This document shows positions 1-9,610 of a stretch of DNA of 64,000 bases, in pieces. The notes below the pieces were generated by a model. The model saw nothing but the letters and a program-made list of their open reading frames with translations, ran no database searches and had not been told where the DNA came from. Both the position numbers and the translations under genes were made by a program. This stretch comes from Hymenobacter swuensis DY53 (GTDB lineage: Bacteria; Bacteroidota; Bacteroidia; Cytophagales; Hymenobacteraceae): the NCBI RefSeq assembly GCF_000576555.1, contig NZ_CP007145.1, forward strand, positions 310,001 to 374,000, read 5' to 3'. How positions within the stretch are numbered: the stretch's first letter is position 1; each line of letters opens with the position of its first letter.

Positions 1-1
1 C

Positions 2-367
2 ACTGGGTTTGCGCTCTACGCCCTGCACAGTCAGTTCGGGCCCCGCATCATTCATCCGTTCACGCCCTACACGTTTGCGTTCTTCGCTGTGCTAACGCTG
101 CTGACCTATTGGGTGACGGCAAAACTGGTGCAGGCCAACGCGCAAAACTTTATGGTCGCGTACTTAGGCAGCATGGTTGCACGGCTGCTTTTGTCGCTCA
201 CGCTGGTGCTGGTGTACCTTTTCATCGGCGGCGGCCGGGAAGGCGACGGGCAATGGGCCTTCCTGGGAAGCTTCTTTATCCTGTATTTTCTCTTTGCCGG
301 GTTTGAAGTGTGGGCCGTTCTGAGTAACTTGCGCCCGTTTTCAAAACCGGGTGAAATCACAAAATGA
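2..367 (+). CDS. AtpI-like small membrane protein, 3' part
   Basis: The reading frame is open from the window edge, so the 5' end is missing; the visible part is about 121 residues. It has at least three hydrophobic segments (around window residues 25-40, 50-70 and 80-105) and ends just before atpB. I recognise no motif. Its position 33 bp upstream of atpB, its small size and its membrane nature match the AtpI/AtpZ-type accessory proteins that commonly precede atpB and help c-ring assembly or ion loading, but this is inferred from context. A GTG at 89 is an internal codon rather than a convincing start, because coding-like hydrophobic sequence continues upstream of it. Confidence 0.6.
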   Translation, partial: TGFALYALHSQFGPRIIHPFTPYTFAFFAVLTLLTYWVTAKLVQANAQNFMVAYLGSMVARLLLSLTLVLVYLFIGGGREGDGQWAFLGSFFILYFLFAGFEVWAVLSNLRPFSKPGEITK

Positions 368-400
368 AGATTTTGTGAATATATCTCTAAACTGCTCTGA

Positions 401-1465
401 ATGAAGCGCTTACTTTTAGCTATCTTCTGTTTCCTCTCGTTCGCAGCGTATGCCAACGAGCCCACGGCAACAACCGAAGAAGCCACCGACAAGGAGGCGT
501 TCAGTCCTGGTGAGATGATTCTGCACCACATCGGCGATTCGCACGAGTGGCATTTCGCTACCCTCGGCGACGAGGCCCACGGTACGCACGTAACTATTCC
601 CCTGCCCGTCATTGCGTATCGCCCGGCCCAGGGCCTGAGCGTGTTCTCGTCGTCGCAGCTGGCCGAAGGCAAAGTGTACGATGGCCTGAAACTGGAGCAC
701 GAGCACCTCGTGTCGGAAGATGGCAGCAAAGTACATGATTTCTCCATCACCAAGAACGTGGCGTCGCTGATGCTGAGCGCCGTGCTACTGCTGGTTGTGT
801 TTACGGCCGTAGCCCGTGGTTACGCCAAGCGCGGCAGCGGGGCTCCAAAAGGCATTCAGTCGTTCTTCGAGCCTATCATCATCTTCATTCGGGATGAGGT
901 GGCCAAGAAATCCATCGGTCCGAAGTACGAGCGGTATATGCCGTATCTGCTGACGGTGTTCTTCTTCATCTGGTTCAACAACCTGATGGGCCTGATGCCC
1001 GGCGGTGCCAACCTCACTGGCAACATTGCCGTGACCCTGACGCTGGCTGTTCTGACGCTCCTTATCACTCTGTTCAGTTCCAACAAGAACTACTGGCACC
1101 ACATTTTCGCTACGCCCGGCGTACCGAAGGCGCTGCTGCCCATCATGATTCCGGTAGAACTCATCGGCATCGTAGTAAAGCCGTTCTCCTTGATGGTTCG
1201 TCTGTTTGCCAACATCACGGCCGGCCACATTGTAATCCTGAGCTTTATCTCGCTCATCTTCATTTTCGGTAGTGTCACCGTGGCTCCCGTAACGCTGGCG
1301 TTCGGCTTGTTCATCAACATGCTGGAGCTGCTGGTAGCCATCCTGCAGGCCTATATCTTCACTCTGCTGACGGCCATGTACATTGGTGGCGCAGTAGAAG
1401 AGCACCACGATGCTGACTACCAGATGGGCGGCGGCGACGGTGCCGATACAGCCCACGCCCACTAA
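401..1465 (+). CDS. atpB: ATP synthase F0 subunit a
   Basis: Membrane subunit a of the F1F0 ATP synthase, which forms the proton half-channels against the c-ring. The 354 residues start with a signal-like segment (1-18) followed by a long polar, His-rich region to about 115. This N-terminal extension makes it longer than the about 270-residue E. coli protein; I believe such extensions are common in Bacteroidota. The core has about five membrane segments (about 120-330). The essential arginine is R267 in the conserved RLFANITAGH segment, equivalent to E. coli R210. The tail is His/Asp/Gly rich. It is the first complete gene of an operon continuing with atpE, F, H, A and G, all on the same strand. 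Confidence 0.97.
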   Translation: MKRLLLAIFCFLSFAAYANEPTATTEEATDKEAFSPGEMILHHIGDSHEWHFATLGDEAHGTHVTIPLPVIAYRPAQGLSVFSSSQLAEGKVYDGLKLEHEHLVSEDGSKVHDFSITKNVASLMLSAVLLLVVFTAVARGYAKRGSGAPKGIQSFFEPIIIFIRDEVAKKSIGPKYERYMPYLLTVFFFIWFNNLMGLMPGGANLTGNIAVTLTLAVLTLLITLFSSNKNYWHHIFATPGVPKALLPIMIPVELIGIVVKPFSLMVRLFANITAGHIVILSFISLIFIFGSVTVAPVTLAFGLFINMLELLVAILQAYIFTLLTAMYIGGAVEEHHDADYQMGGGDGADTAHAH

Positions 1466-1774
<309 letters not shown>

Positions 1775-1794
1775 GGATAGAGGTAGTACACAAG

Positions 1795-1838
1795 CAGCCC
1801 GCTGCGCGCGTCGCTTCAGCGCACGGCGTAGCGGGCTG
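1795..1838 (+). promoter_or_regulatory. RNA hairpin between atpE and atpF
   Basis: CAGCCCGCT (1795-1803) pairs perfectly with AGCGGGCTG (1830-1838), and four more pairs (1804-1807 with 1826-1829, one of them G-T) extend the stem to 13 bp. There is no T-tract right after it, and the operon continues, so a partial terminator or a processing/stability element that raises atpE expression is more likely than a full stop. Subunit c is needed in excess over the other subunits, which fits. The function is inferred. Confidence 0.55.
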
Positions 1839-1940
1839 TCTTGGCTTTTCCGGGTTGGCCGGATGCGCAGTTTGCTGTGCAAACGCCTTCGGCACCCGCT
1901 CGGATTCTAAAGTATTCACTACTGATTTCTCTACTCCCTC

Positions 1941-2435
1941 ATGCAAATTGTAACGCCCGAATTAGGCCTTATTTTTTGGCAGCTGGTGATTTTCGGTATC
2001 GTGCTGCTCTTGCTGCGCGCGTTTGCCTGGAAACCCATTCTCAGCTCGCTGAAAGAGCGGGAGAGCTCCATTGAAGGAGCCCTGCGCATGGCCGACCAGG
2101 CCAAGCTGGAAATGCAGGAGCTGAAAGCCGGCAACGAAAAGCTGCTGGCCGAAGCCCGTATGGAGCGCGACCGTATTCTGAAAGAAGCCACCGATGTTTC
2201 GAACCAGCTCATTGAGCAGGCTAAGAACAAGGCAACCGAGGAAGGCAGCCGCATGATCCTGCAAGCCCGCGAAGCCATCCAGAACGAGAAAAACTCGGCG
2301 CTGGCAGAGGTGAAAAACACCGCTGCCAAGCTCTCCATCGATATTGCCGAGCGCATCCTGCGCCGCGAGCTGGCCGACCAGCCCGCCCAGCAGCAACTCG
2401 TGGACTCGTACCTGAAAGAAGTAAAACTGAACTAA
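1941..2435 (+). CDS. atpF: ATP synthase F0 subunit b
   Basis: Peripheral stalk subunit b, 164 residues, the usual length. One N-terminal membrane helix (about 8-27) is followed by the conserved KPI turn (31-33) and a long charged, heptad-like helix rich in Glu, Lys, Ala and Arg (about 38-160). That helix dimerises and binds the delta subunit. The ATG at 1941 directly precedes the membrane helix. It sits between atpE and atpH as in most ATP synthase operons. Confidence 0.95.
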   Translation: MQIVTPELGLIFWQLVIFGIVLLLLRAFAWKPILSSLKERESSIEGALRMADQAKLEMQELKAGNEKLLAEARMERDRILKEATDVSNQLIEQAKNKATEEGSRMILQAREAIQNEKNSALAEVKNTAAKLSIDIAERILRRELADQPAQQQLVDSYLKEVKLN

Positions 2436-2519
2436 GCTGCAAGCTGCAAGCTGCAAGCTTCCAGCTGATGTACTAACGTTAGCAGAGAGCTTGCAGCTTG
2501 TAACTTACAGCTTGCAGCT
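2435..2519. repeat. Tandem-word inverted repeat, atpF-atpH junction
   Basis: The left arm (2435-2460) is more than three tandem copies of the 7-nt word AAGCTGC. The right arm (2488-2519) is its reverse complement with one extra, slightly diverged unit. Loop about 27 nt. The element starts on the last base of the atpF stop codon and ends 9 bp before the atpH start, so it would fold in the operon mRNA. No protein coding is apparent. Confidence 0.75.
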
Positions 2520-2528
2520 ACCTAATAA

Positions 2529-3089
2529 ATGTCTGAACTACGAGTTGCCTCCCGCTACGCCAAATCCTTGCTTGATCTGGCCCAGGAGCGTGGTGAGCTG
2601 GAGAAAGTGAAGCAGGATATGGACTTGTTCAGCAAAACGCTGAACGAGAACCGCGAACTGCGCCTGCTGCTCCGCAACCCCATCGTGAAGCACGACAAGA
2701 AGCTGGCTATTCTGCAGGCTATTTTCGGCGGCAAGGTATCGGTGATGACGGAGAAATTCTTCACCATCGTCACCCAGCACAGCCGCGAAAGTGCCCTGGA
2801 GTTTATCGGCTCCGAGTTCCTGACCCAGTACAACACGCTGCGCGGTATGCAGGTGGCCCAGGTAACTACGGCTACCCCGCTTGATTCTCCGACCCGCCTG
2901 CAGGTGGTGCAATTGGTGCGTCAGCAAACCGGCCTCCAGGATGTAACGCTCCAGGAAAAAGTAGATGCCTCGCTCATCGGTGGCTTCGTGCTGCGCATCG
3001 GCGACAAGCTGATTGATGACTCGGTAAGCTACCGGTTGCGCAAGCTGCGCAACGACTTCTCGAAGAACCCCTACCAACCCCAACTATAA
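2529..3089 (+). CDS. atpH: ATP synthase F1 subunit delta
   Basis: OSCP/delta subunit linking the b stalk to the top of the alpha/beta hexamer; 186 residues, normal size. The N-terminal helical domain (about 1-105) has the family pattern around LLLRNPIV (46-53). The C-terminal part has the characteristic G-x-x-L-x-I-x-D-x-S segment (IGDKLIDDSVSYRLRKL, around 157-173). It starts at the ATG at 2529 and ends 6 bp before atpA. Confidence 0.95.
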   Translation: MSELRVASRYAKSLLDLAQERGELEKVKQDMDLFSKTLNENRELRLLLRNPIVKHDKKLAILQAIFGGKVSVMTEKFFTIVTQHSRESALEFIGSEFLTQYNTLRGMQVAQVTTATPLDSPTRLQVVQLVRQQTGLQDVTLQEKVDASLIGGFVLRIGDKLIDDSVSYRLRKLRNDFSKNPYQPQL

Positions 3090-3095
3090 CCCACC

Positions 3096-4679
3096 ATGGC
3101 AGAAGTACGTCCGGATGAAGTATCCGCCATTCTGCGGGAGCAACTCTCCAACTTCAAAACCGAAGCCGAACTCGAAGAGGTTGGTACGGTTCTGCAGGTT
3201 GGCGACGGTGTAGCCCGCATCTACGGCCTGGGCAAAGCCCAGTCGGGGGAACTTATTGAATTTGAAAATGGGCTCCAAGCCCTCGTGCTGAACCTAGAAG
3301 AGGACAACGTCGGGGCCGTAATGCTCGGCGACTACTCCGAAATCCGGGAAGGCGCCACGGTCCGTCGGACCAATAAAATTGCTTCGATTCAGGTTGGTGA
3401 AGGCATCATTGGCCGCGTGGTAAATACGCTGGGCCAGCCCATTGACGGCCGCGGCCCCATCCAGGGCCAGACCTACGATATGCCCCTGGAGCGCAAAGCA
3501 CCCGGCGTAATCTACCGCCAGCCGGTAGCTGAACCGATGCAGACCGGCATCAAGGCTATCGACGCCATGATTCCGATTGGCCGGGGTCAGCGGGAGCTCA
3601 TCATCGGTGACCGTCAGACGGGTAAGTCGACGGTAGCCCTTGACGCGATCCTGAACCAGCGCGAGTTCTTTGAGCGCGGCGAGCCGGTTTTCTGCATCTA
3701 CGTAGCCGTAGGCCAGAAAGCCTCTACCGTAGCCCAGGTAGTACAGTCGCTGACCCGCGGCGGTGCCATGGATTACACCGTAGTGGTATCCGCTTCGGCC
3801 TCCGATCCGGCTCCGATGCAGTTCTTCGCGCCCTTCACGGGTGCCGCCATCGGCGAGTTCTTCCGCGACACGGGTCGTCCGGCCCTGGTAGTGTACGATG
3901 ACTTGTCGAAGCAGGCTGTGGCGTACCGTGAGGTGTCGCTGCTGCTACGTCGTCCTCCCGGACGCGAAGCTTATCCCGGCGACGTATTCTACCTGCACAG
4001 CCGCCTGTTGGAGCGCGCCGCGAAGATCAATGCTTCCGACGCTATTGCCCAGGACATGAATGACCTGCCCGCCAGCATCAAGTCCATCGTGAAAGGTGGC
4101 GGTTCGCTAACGGCGCTGCCCATCATCGAAACCCAGGCTGGTGACGTTTCGGCGTACATCCCGACCAACGTAATTTCGATTACTGATGGTCAGATCTTCC
4201 TCGAAACCAACCTCTTCAACTCCGGTGTGCGCCCCGCCATCAACGTAGGTATCTCGGTATCGCGCGTGGGTGGTAACGCCCAGATCAAGTCGATGAAGAA
4301 AGTGGCTGGTACGCTGAAGCTGGACCAGGCTCAGTTCCGCGAGCTGGAAGCCTTCGCCAAATTCGGTTCCGACCTCGATGCCTCGACCAAGCTCACCATC
4401 GAGCGTGGGCGTCGTAACCTCGAAATTCTGAAGCAGGCCCAGTTCTCGCCCCAGAAAGTAGAGGACCAGGTGGCTATCATCTACGCCGCTACCAACGGTC
4501 TGCTCGACCAGGTGCCGGTAAACAAGGTGCGCGAGTTCGAGAAGGAGTTCACACAGGTGATGCACACGCGCCACCCCGAGGAGCTGAAGGCCCTGAAGGC
4601 CGGCAAGCTGGATGACGCCATTACCGGTGCCATCCGTCAGGTTGCCAAAGACCTGTCGGCGGTATACGCTTCCAAGTAA
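3096..4679 (+). CDS. atpA: ATP synthase F1 subunit alpha
   Basis: Non-catalytic nucleotide-binding subunit of the F1 hexamer; 527 residues. The Walker A motif GDRQTGKST is at 171-179, the DELSD-like segment VVYDDLSKQ is near 265-273, and the arginine finger equivalent to E. coli R373 is R390 in ISVSRVGG. The N-terminal beta-barrel (about 25-95) and the C-terminal helical domain (about 400-520) are present. It is preceded by atpH and followed by atpG. The catalytic partner atpD (beta) is absent from the operon, as in many Bacteroidota where atpD and atpC lie elsewhere. Confidence 0.98.
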   Translation: MAEVRPDEVSAILREQLSNFKTEAELEEVGTVLQVGDGVARIYGLGKAQSGELIEFENGLQALVLNLEEDNVGAVMLGDYSEIREGATVRRTNKIASIQVGEGIIGRVVNTLGQPIDGRGPIQGQTYDMPLERKAPGVIYRQPVAEPMQTGIKAIDAMIPIGRGQRELIIGDRQTGKSTVALDAILNQREFFERGEPVFCIYVAVGQKASTVAQVVQSLTRGGAMDYTVVVSASASDPAPMQFFAPFTGAAIGEFFRDTGRPALVVYDDLSKQAVAYREVSLLLRRPPGREAYPGDVFYLHSRLLERAAKINASDAIAQDMNDLPASIKSIVKGGGSLTALPIIETQAGDVSAYIPTNVISITDGQIFLETNLFNSGVRPAINVGISVSRVGGNAQIKSMKKVAGTLKLDQAQFRELEAFAKFGSDLDASTKLTIERGRRNLEILKQAQFSPQKVEDQVAIIYAATNGLLDQVPVNKVREFEKEFTQVMHTRHPEELKALKAGKLDDAITGAIRQVAKDLSAVYASK

Positions 4680-4686
4680 TTCATTG

Positions 4687-4770
4687 GTTGTCAGTTGTTG
4701 GTTGTCAGTTGTCAGGGCAAGGCCGTCAGGCGGTACCCAAACTGACAACTGACAACTAGCAACTGACAAC
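4687..4770. repeat. Tandem-word inverted repeat, atpA-atpG junction
   Basis: The left arm (4687-4715) repeats GTTGTCAGTTG-type words. The right arm (about 4741-4770) is its reverse complement (ACTGACAACTGACAACT type) with a one-base shift, separated by about 25 nt. It fills most of the 105 bp spacer between atpA and atpG and would form a long stem in the operon transcript. The word is unrelated in sequence to the element at 2435-2519, although the design is the same. Confidence 0.75.
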
Positions 4771-4784
4771 TTATTTTCACGAGA

Positions 4785-5675
4785 ATGGCTAGCTTAAAAG
4801 AAGTTCGGAGCCGCATTACGTCGGTGCAAAGCACGCAGCAGATTACCAAAGCCATGAAAATGGTGGCGGCGGCCAAGCTGCGGCGCGCCCAGGATAACAT
4901 CCTGCGCATGCGCCCCTACGCCCAGCGGCTCAACAGCATTCTGGGTAACCTGACAGCGTTGGCTGGCGAGGAAGTGGTGAGCGAGTACGCGGAGCAGCGC
5001 GAGGTGCGCCGGGTGCTCATCATTGCCGTAACCTCCGACCGGGGCTTGGCCGGCGCGTTCAACAGCAACGTGTTCAAGGGCGTGACGGCCGTGGTGCAGG
5101 AACGCTACGCGGCGCAGGCAGCAGCCGGCAACGTGGCCTATATGGCCATCGGCAAGAAGGCGCACGATTTCTTCAATCGGCGCGGCCCGCTGGTAGGCAA
5201 CTACACGCACGTCTTCAGCAAATTGTCGTTTGATACGGTGCGCGAAGCGGCCGAGCAGGCAATGGACGGCTTCCGGGCCGGCCAGTACGATGAGGTGGTG
5301 ATGGTGTACAACGAGTTCAAGAACGTGGCTACGCAGGTGGTCCGTACCGAACAGTTATTGCCCCTGGTGCCAGCCGCTTTGCCCGCCGGAGCTTTGGCCA
5401 CGACCAATGTGGATTACATCTTCGAGCCCTCGAAAGAGGAAATCGTGCGGACACTCACCCCTCAGTCGCTGAAGGTGCAGTTGTACAAAGCGGTGCTGGA
5501 AAGCAACGCTTCGGAACACGGCGCCCGCATGACGGCCATGGAGAAAGCCACCGAAAACGCCGGTGAGCTGCTCAAGTCGCTCAAGCTGACCTATAACCGG
5601 ACGCGTCAGGCGGCCATTACCACCGAGATTCTTGAAATAGTGGGTGGTGCTGAGGCCCTGGCTGCCAGCCGGTAA
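4785..5675 (+). CDS. atpG: ATP synthase F1 subunit gamma
   Basis: Central rotor shaft of F1; 296 residues. The conserved N-terminal helix carries [20 protein letters not shown] (about 8-27) and the C-terminal helix carries the family pattern [19 protein letters not shown] (about 274-292). Both are needed for the coiled-coil shaft. It is the last gene of the operon and is followed 20 bp later by a strong intrinsic terminator. atpD and atpC do not follow. Confidence 0.97.
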   Translation: MASLKEVRSRITSVQSTQQITKAMKMVAAAKLRRAQDNILRMRPYAQRLNSILGNLTALAGEEVVSEYAEQREVRRVLIIAVTSDRGLAGAFNSNVFKGVTAVVQERYAAQAAAGNVAYMAIGKKAHDFFNRRGPLVGNYTHVFSKLSFDTVREAAEQAMDGFRAGQYDEVVMVYNEFKNVATQVVRTEQLLPLVPAALPAGALATTNVDYIFEPSKEEIVRTLTPQSLKVQLYKAVLESNASEHGARMTAMEKATENAGELLKSLKLTYNRTRQAAITTEILEIVGGAEALAASR

Positions 5676-5694
5676 AGCGTCTTACCAAGAACAG

Positions 5695-5729
5695 AAAGGC
5701 CTGTCTCCAATGGAGGCAGGCCTTTTTTT
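5695..5729 (+). terminator. Intrinsic terminator of the atp operon
   Basis: AAAGGCCTG (5695-5703) pairs with CAGGCCTTT (5717-5725); five inner pairs (one G-T) and a 3-nt loop complete the stem. It is followed immediately by a T-run to 5729. It lies 20 bp after the atpG stop codon. The rest of 5730-5979 shows only a -7-like element. Confidence 0.9.
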
Positions 5730-5842
5730 GTGCGCTGCTCCTGCCCATCTGCAGAAAGGTATGGCGGCCCGCCTCTGCGCGTTCCAGCGTTTGCGGACGT
5801 TGTGTATCGTTTCAATACCAGGCAGTAGCAGCGGTAGAATAG

Positions 5843-5850
5843 TATATTTG
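5843..5850 (+). promoter_or_regulatory. Candidate -7 element (TATATTTG) for the RCC1 protein
   Basis: TATATTTG fits the Bacteroidota -7 consensus TAnnTTTG and lies about 130 bp before the chosen start of the RCC1-repeat gene. No convincing -33 TTTG is seen at 17-23 bp upstream, so support is partial. Confidence 0.4.
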
Positions 5851-5979
5851 CTGGCTTGCATATATCTGCCTGCTGCTTCCGGCCCGCTGCTTTACTTGAG
5901 GGCGGCCCAGTTCTTTTTTCTCCGGGCCTGCTGGTCTGGCTGTTGTATGGAATACGCTTACACGAGTAGCCGGCGCGAA

Positions 5980-8709
5980 ATGCGCGCCGGGAAGTATTGG
6001 GGTGCCGGAATGGGTTGGCTACTGCTGCTGCTATTGGAATTGCTGCCCATTTCTGGCCGTGCGCAGACGGTAGCGGCCGGCAACGGCTTCTCGTTTAGCA
6101 TTCACCCCGATGGCACACTGTGGGGCAGTGGCTTCAACACCAACGGCCAGCTCGGCGACGGAACGGGCATATCGCGCACCCTACCCGTGCGGATCGGGAC
6201 GGCCACCACTTGGCAGCGAGTGGCTTCGGGCAGCGCCTTCACCCAGGCCATCCGTACCGATGGCAGCCTGTGGTCCTGGGGCCGTAACGACCGGGGCGAG
6301 TTGGGCGACGGCACCACCAGCAACCGCAATACCCCCGTACGCGTGGGCACGGCCTCAGACTGGCGCAGCGTGGCGGTGGGTGCCACCCACACGCTGGCTA
6401 TTAAGACTGATGGCACCCTCTGGACTTGGGGCCGCAACGACCAGGGCCAGCTCGGCAACGGCACCGCCAGCAGCACCAGCAACCCCACGCCCGTGCAGGT
6501 GGGTACTGATACCGACTGGCAAAGCGCGGCGGCCGGCCAGTTGCACAGTTTGGCCATCAAGACGAACGGCACACTCTGGGCCTGGGGCTTCAACGGCGAC
6601 AGTCAGCTCGGCGACGGCACCACCACCCAGCGCCTCGCGCCCGTGCAGATTAGTACGGCTACCACTTGGCGGCACGTAGCTGCCGGGCTGGGGGCGCTAC
6701 ACGGCGTAGCCATCCGTACCGATGGCACGCTCTGGACCTGGGGCCGCAACGTGAACAACCAGCTCGGCGACGGCACCACCACCGTGCGCCGCAGCCCGGT
6801 TCAGATTGGTACGGCTACCACCTGGCAGCAAGCCACAGTCGGGCCTAACTATACAGTGGCCCTGCGCACTGACGGCACGTTGTGGGGCTGGGGCAACAAC
6901 GACTACGGCCAGCTCGGCGACGGCACCACCAACCAGCCCACGCCTGCCCAGATGGGCACCGAAACCACCTGGCAGGCCCTGGTCACCGGCAACTACCAGA
7001 ACTTGGCCCAGCGCACCGATCAGTCGGTATGGGCCTGGGGCTGGAATTCCAACGGCCAGCTCGGCAGCCCCGATGCGCCCAACCCTTTGCGCGCCACGCC
7101 CACTCAGATAGGCAGCGGCCTCACCTGGGCCACTGCCGCCGTGGGTAACGACTACACGCTGGCTACCACCACGGCCGGCGAGCTGCTGAGCTGGGGCGAG
7201 AACATCAGCGGGCAACTGGGGCGCGGCAGTGCGTTGAAAGCCCTGCTACATACCCCCGGCGCGGTAACTGGCGCGGCTACTTGGCAAAGTGCCGCGGCCG
7301 GGCAGCGGCACAACATGGCTTTGCGCACTGATGGTACCCTCTGGGCCTGGGGCAACAACGGCAGCGGTCAGACCGGGCAGGGCACGGCCTTCAACAACCC
7401 GCCCGTATCGACGCCCGTGCAGGTGGGCACGACCCCCTGGCAGCGAATGAGCGCCGGGCAAGAGTTCACGCTGGCCATCCGCCCCGATGGCACGCTCTGG
7501 GCCTGGGGCCTGAACAGCAACGGCCAGCTCGGCGACAACTCCATAACCCAGCGTACCGCGCCCGTACAGGTGGGCACCGAGGCCGACTGGCAGCAGGTAG
7601 CGGCTGGCATAGGCTTCTCGCTGGGCGTGAAAACCGATGGCACGCTCTGGAGCTGGGGCCTGAACGGCAATGGTCAGCTCGGCGACGGCACCACCACCCA
7701 GCGGCTGGTGCCCGCGCAGGTAGGCGTGGCTACCGATTGGCGGCAGGTGGCCGCCGGCAGCGGCTTTGTCCTGGCTCTGCGTACCGACGGTACGCTTTGG
7801 GTCTGGGGAGCCAACGGCAACGGTCAGCTCGGTGACGGGACCACCACCCAGCGGCTGGCCCCGGTTCAGATCGGGACGGCTGCTACCTGGCAGCAGGTGG
7901 TAGCGGCGGCCGGCCACAGCTTAGCCCTGCGCACCGACGGCAGCCTGTGGGCCACCGGCCTGAACAGCAGCGGCCAGCTCGGCGACGGTACCACCATCCA
8001 GCGCACCAGCTTTACCCGGGTGGGCACGGCTACCTGGCATGCCGTGGCCTCCGGGCCCACCGCCGCTCACGTTGTGGCCGTGCAAGCCAACGGCAGTCTA
8101 TGGGCCTGGGGCCTGAATAACTACGGCCAGACCGCTCAGGAAATTACGGCTCCCGCGCCGGTGCTGGTGTTCCCATTGTCCACCCCGCTGCCCGTGGAGC
8201 TGATGCAGTTCTCGGCTATGCCGGAAGGCCTGCAGGCTGTACGCCTGAACTGGGCCACGGCCTCGGAAGTGAACAGCGCCCATTTCGAAGTGCAGCGTAG
8301 CCTCGATGGTCGCACATTTGTAGCTGTGGGCACAGTGGCAGCGGCGGGCAGCAGCATGGCCTCGCGTCGCTACACGTTGCTGGATGCGTGGCCGCCAGCC
8401 GTAGCAGTGCTCTACTACCGCCTACGCCAAGTGGATCAGGATGGTACGTTCAGCTACTCGCCGGTGCGGGTAGTGTCTCGAACCACCGTGCTCTACCTCT
8501 ATCCCAACCCGGCGTCGAACGGCGCGGTCACGCTCATGGGTGCGCCCCCCGGTACGGCCGTCATGGTGCTAGATGCACTGGGCCGCCCGGTGTTGCGCAC
8601 CACCGCCGACGCCACGGGCACGGCCCGGCTGTTGCTGCCAGCCGCCCAGCTAGCAGGTCTGTACCTAGTGCGCTGCGGCGCGCAAGCGGTGCGCCTGCTT
8701 CGGCAGTAG
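5980..8709 (+). CDS. Secreted RCC1-repeat protein with T9SS sorting domain
   Basis: About 909 residues from the ATG at 5980, which gives a clean signal peptide (MRAGKYW..., cleavage near SGRAQ). An ATG at 5947 is an alternative. The bulk is about 14 RCC1/BNR-like repeats of 50-51 residues, each with the pattern [19 protein letters not shown]...W..VAAG....L, predicted to form two seven-bladed propellers. A fibronectin-like segment follows (about residues 735-840). The protein ends with a type A T9SS C-terminal domain (YPNPAS start, final LYLVRC...LLRQ). The protein is expected outside the cell or on its surface; the ligand is unknown. It is transcribed alone after the atp terminator and convergent to the HAD gene. 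Confidence 0.85.
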   Translation: MRAGKYWGAGMGWLLLLLLELLPISGRAQTVAAGNGFSFSIHPDGTLWGSGFNTNGQLGDGTGISRTLPVRIGTATTWQRVASGSAFTQAIRTDGSLWSWGRNDRGELGDGTTSNRNTPVRVGTASDWRSVAVGATHTLAIKTDGTLWTWGRNDQGQLGNGTASSTSNPTPVQVGTDTDWQSAAAGQLHSLAIKTNGTLWAWGFNGDSQLGDGTTTQRLAPVQISTATTWRHVAAGLGALHGVAIRTDGTLWTWGRNVNNQLGDGTTTVRRSPVQIGTATTWQQATVGPNYTVALRTDGTLWGWGNNDYGQLGDGTTNQPTPAQMGTETTWQALVTGNYQNLAQRTDQSVWAWGWNSNGQLGSPDAPNPLRATPTQIGSGLTWATAAVGNDYTLATTTAGELLSWGENISGQLGRGSALKALLHTPGAVTGAATWQSAAAGQRHNMALRTDGTLWAWGNNGSGQTGQGTAFNNPPVSTPVQVGTTPWQRMSAGQEFTLAIRPDGTLWAWGLNSNGQLGDNSITQRTAPVQVGTEADWQQVAAGIGFSLGVKTDGTLWSWGLNGNGQLGDGTTTQRLVPAQVGVATDWRQVAAGSGFVLALRTDGTLWVWGANGNGQLGDGTTTQRLAPVQIGTAATWQQVVAAAGHSLALRTDGSLWATGLNSSGQLGDGTTIQRTSFTRVGTATWHAVASGPTAAHVVAVQANGSLWAWGLNNYGQTAQEITAPAPVLVFPLSTPLPVELMQFSAMPEGLQAVRLNWATASEVNSAHFEVQRSLDGRTFVAVGTVAAAGSSMASRRYTLLDAWPPAVAVLYYRLRQVDQDGTFSYSPVRVVSRTTVLYLYPNPASNGAVTLMGAPPGTAVMVLDALGRPVLRTTADATGTARLLLPAAQLAGLYLVRCGAQAVRLLRQ
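6070..8150 (+). repeat. DNA repeat array encoding RCC1 units
   Basis: About 14 direct repeats spaced 150-153 bp. The most conserved core is the DNA for GQLGDGTTT (for example near 6604, 6760, 6910, 7675, 7825 and 7975). Several units are nearly identical over 20-40 bp, so unit gain or loss by recombination is plausible. Confidence 0.75.
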
Positions 8710-8775
8710 GCACCGGGGTGTCAGCAATTCCGGAGCGCGAAGAGTTGCGCCTCCACACCGTGCTGCCGGGTGGTC

Positions 8776-9486
8776 TTATGGCTTCTTGTGTGGCTTGGGC
8801 ACGGCGGAATGTTGTTCCAGCAGCTCTAACAGGTGCTTGGGCGTCAGCTCAGTGAAGTCGCGGATGTAGGTGAGCGAGGCCTGAAAGTCGGTGGCTGAGA
8901 GGGACGTGCCCACGGCCACGCAGCGCATCCCGGCCCGGTAGGCGGCCTGCTCACCCAGCACGGCATCCTCAAACACCAAGCACCGCTCAGGCTGCACGCC
9001 CAGCTGGCGGGCCGTGGCGGTATAGGTATCGGGGTGGGGCTTGCCGCGCTTCACGTCGTCCTTGCCCACTACTACATCAAAGTAACGGCGCAGCCCCAGG
9101 TGGTCGAGGATGTAGCCGATGGTATCCTCGCCGGAGCCCGTGCCCAGGCCTATGCGGAAGCCAGCGGCGCGGGCGGCTTGCAGGAATGCCGTGAGGCCGG
9201 CCACCTCGCGCCGCTTGTTCCAGTAGAGCACCCGGTAGAGCAGCTCGCGCTGGGCGGCGTATTCTTCCAGCTGCTTTTTCGGGACGGGGTTGGTGAAAAC
9301 GGTGGCCAGAATCTCGGAGGCGGGCATGCCGTTCAGGCGGCGCAGCAGGCGGCGGGCGTTGGTGGTCAGGCCCAGGTCGCGGAAGAGCAACTGGAAGGCT
9401 CGGGCCTGCTCGGGCGTGTTATCAATGAGCACGCCATCCATGTCGAAAATGAGGGCGTACGGTTGGTCGGTAGCAGAGTCAGACAT
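8776..9486 (-). CDS. HAD-family phosphatase (beta-phosphoglucomutase-like)
   Basis: 236 residues from the ATG at 9486. A TTG at 9507 would add seven residues and is less likely. HAD motif I is FDMDGVLID near residues 14-22, with nucleophile and acid/base aspartates separated by Met. Motif II is GTGSG (a Thr/Ser in the LGTGSGED segment), and motif III/IV is GKDDVKRGKPHPD plus FEDAVLGEQAA. The helical cap lies between motifs I and II. It is predicted to hydrolyse or isomerise a small phosphorylated sugar or similar metabolite in the cytoplasm; substrate unknown. It is convergent to the RCC1 gene, with a 66 bp gap showing no clear terminator. Confidence 0.88.
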   Translation of the reverse strand: MSDSATDQPYALIFDMDGVLIDNTPEQARAFQLLFRDLGLTTNARRLLRRLNGMPASEILATVFTNPVPKKQLEEYAAQRELLYRVLYWNKRREVAGLTAFLQAARAAGFRIGLGTGSGEDTIGYILDHLGLRRYFDVVVGKDDVKRGKPHPDTYTATARQLGVQPERCLVFEDAVLGEQAAYRAGMRCVAVGTSLSATDFQASLTYIRDFTELTPKHLLELLEQHSAVPKPHKKP

Positions 9487-9546
9487 ACTGGAAGGGTAAC
9501 GGGGCAAGCGGTTGGGTAGTAGTACGCAACTCCGGGCGGCTGGGCC

Positions 9547-9554
9547 TATCTTTG
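9547..9554 (+). promoter_or_regulatory. -7 promoter element (TATCTTTG) of the PafA-like gene
   Basis: Exact match to TAnnTTTG, 56 bp upstream of the TTG start at 9611 and in the short divergent gap after the HAD gene. No TTTG at the expected -33 spacing is visible. Confidence 0.55.
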
Positions 9555-9610
9555 CAGCCCGGCGGGCCGTAGCGGCTTCTTAGCCGGCCGTTCCACTCTT
9601 CCTTTCCGCT

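Noticed and set aside
2435..2519. Tandem 7-bp words as a CRISPR or microsatellite locus
   Set aside because: Arms are inverted and short with no spacers; treated as a structured inverted repeat.
6070..8150. Regular repeats that could suggest a CRISPR array
   Set aside because: The units are in-frame protein repeats of 50 codons (RCC1), not 25-40 bp repeats with unique spacers.
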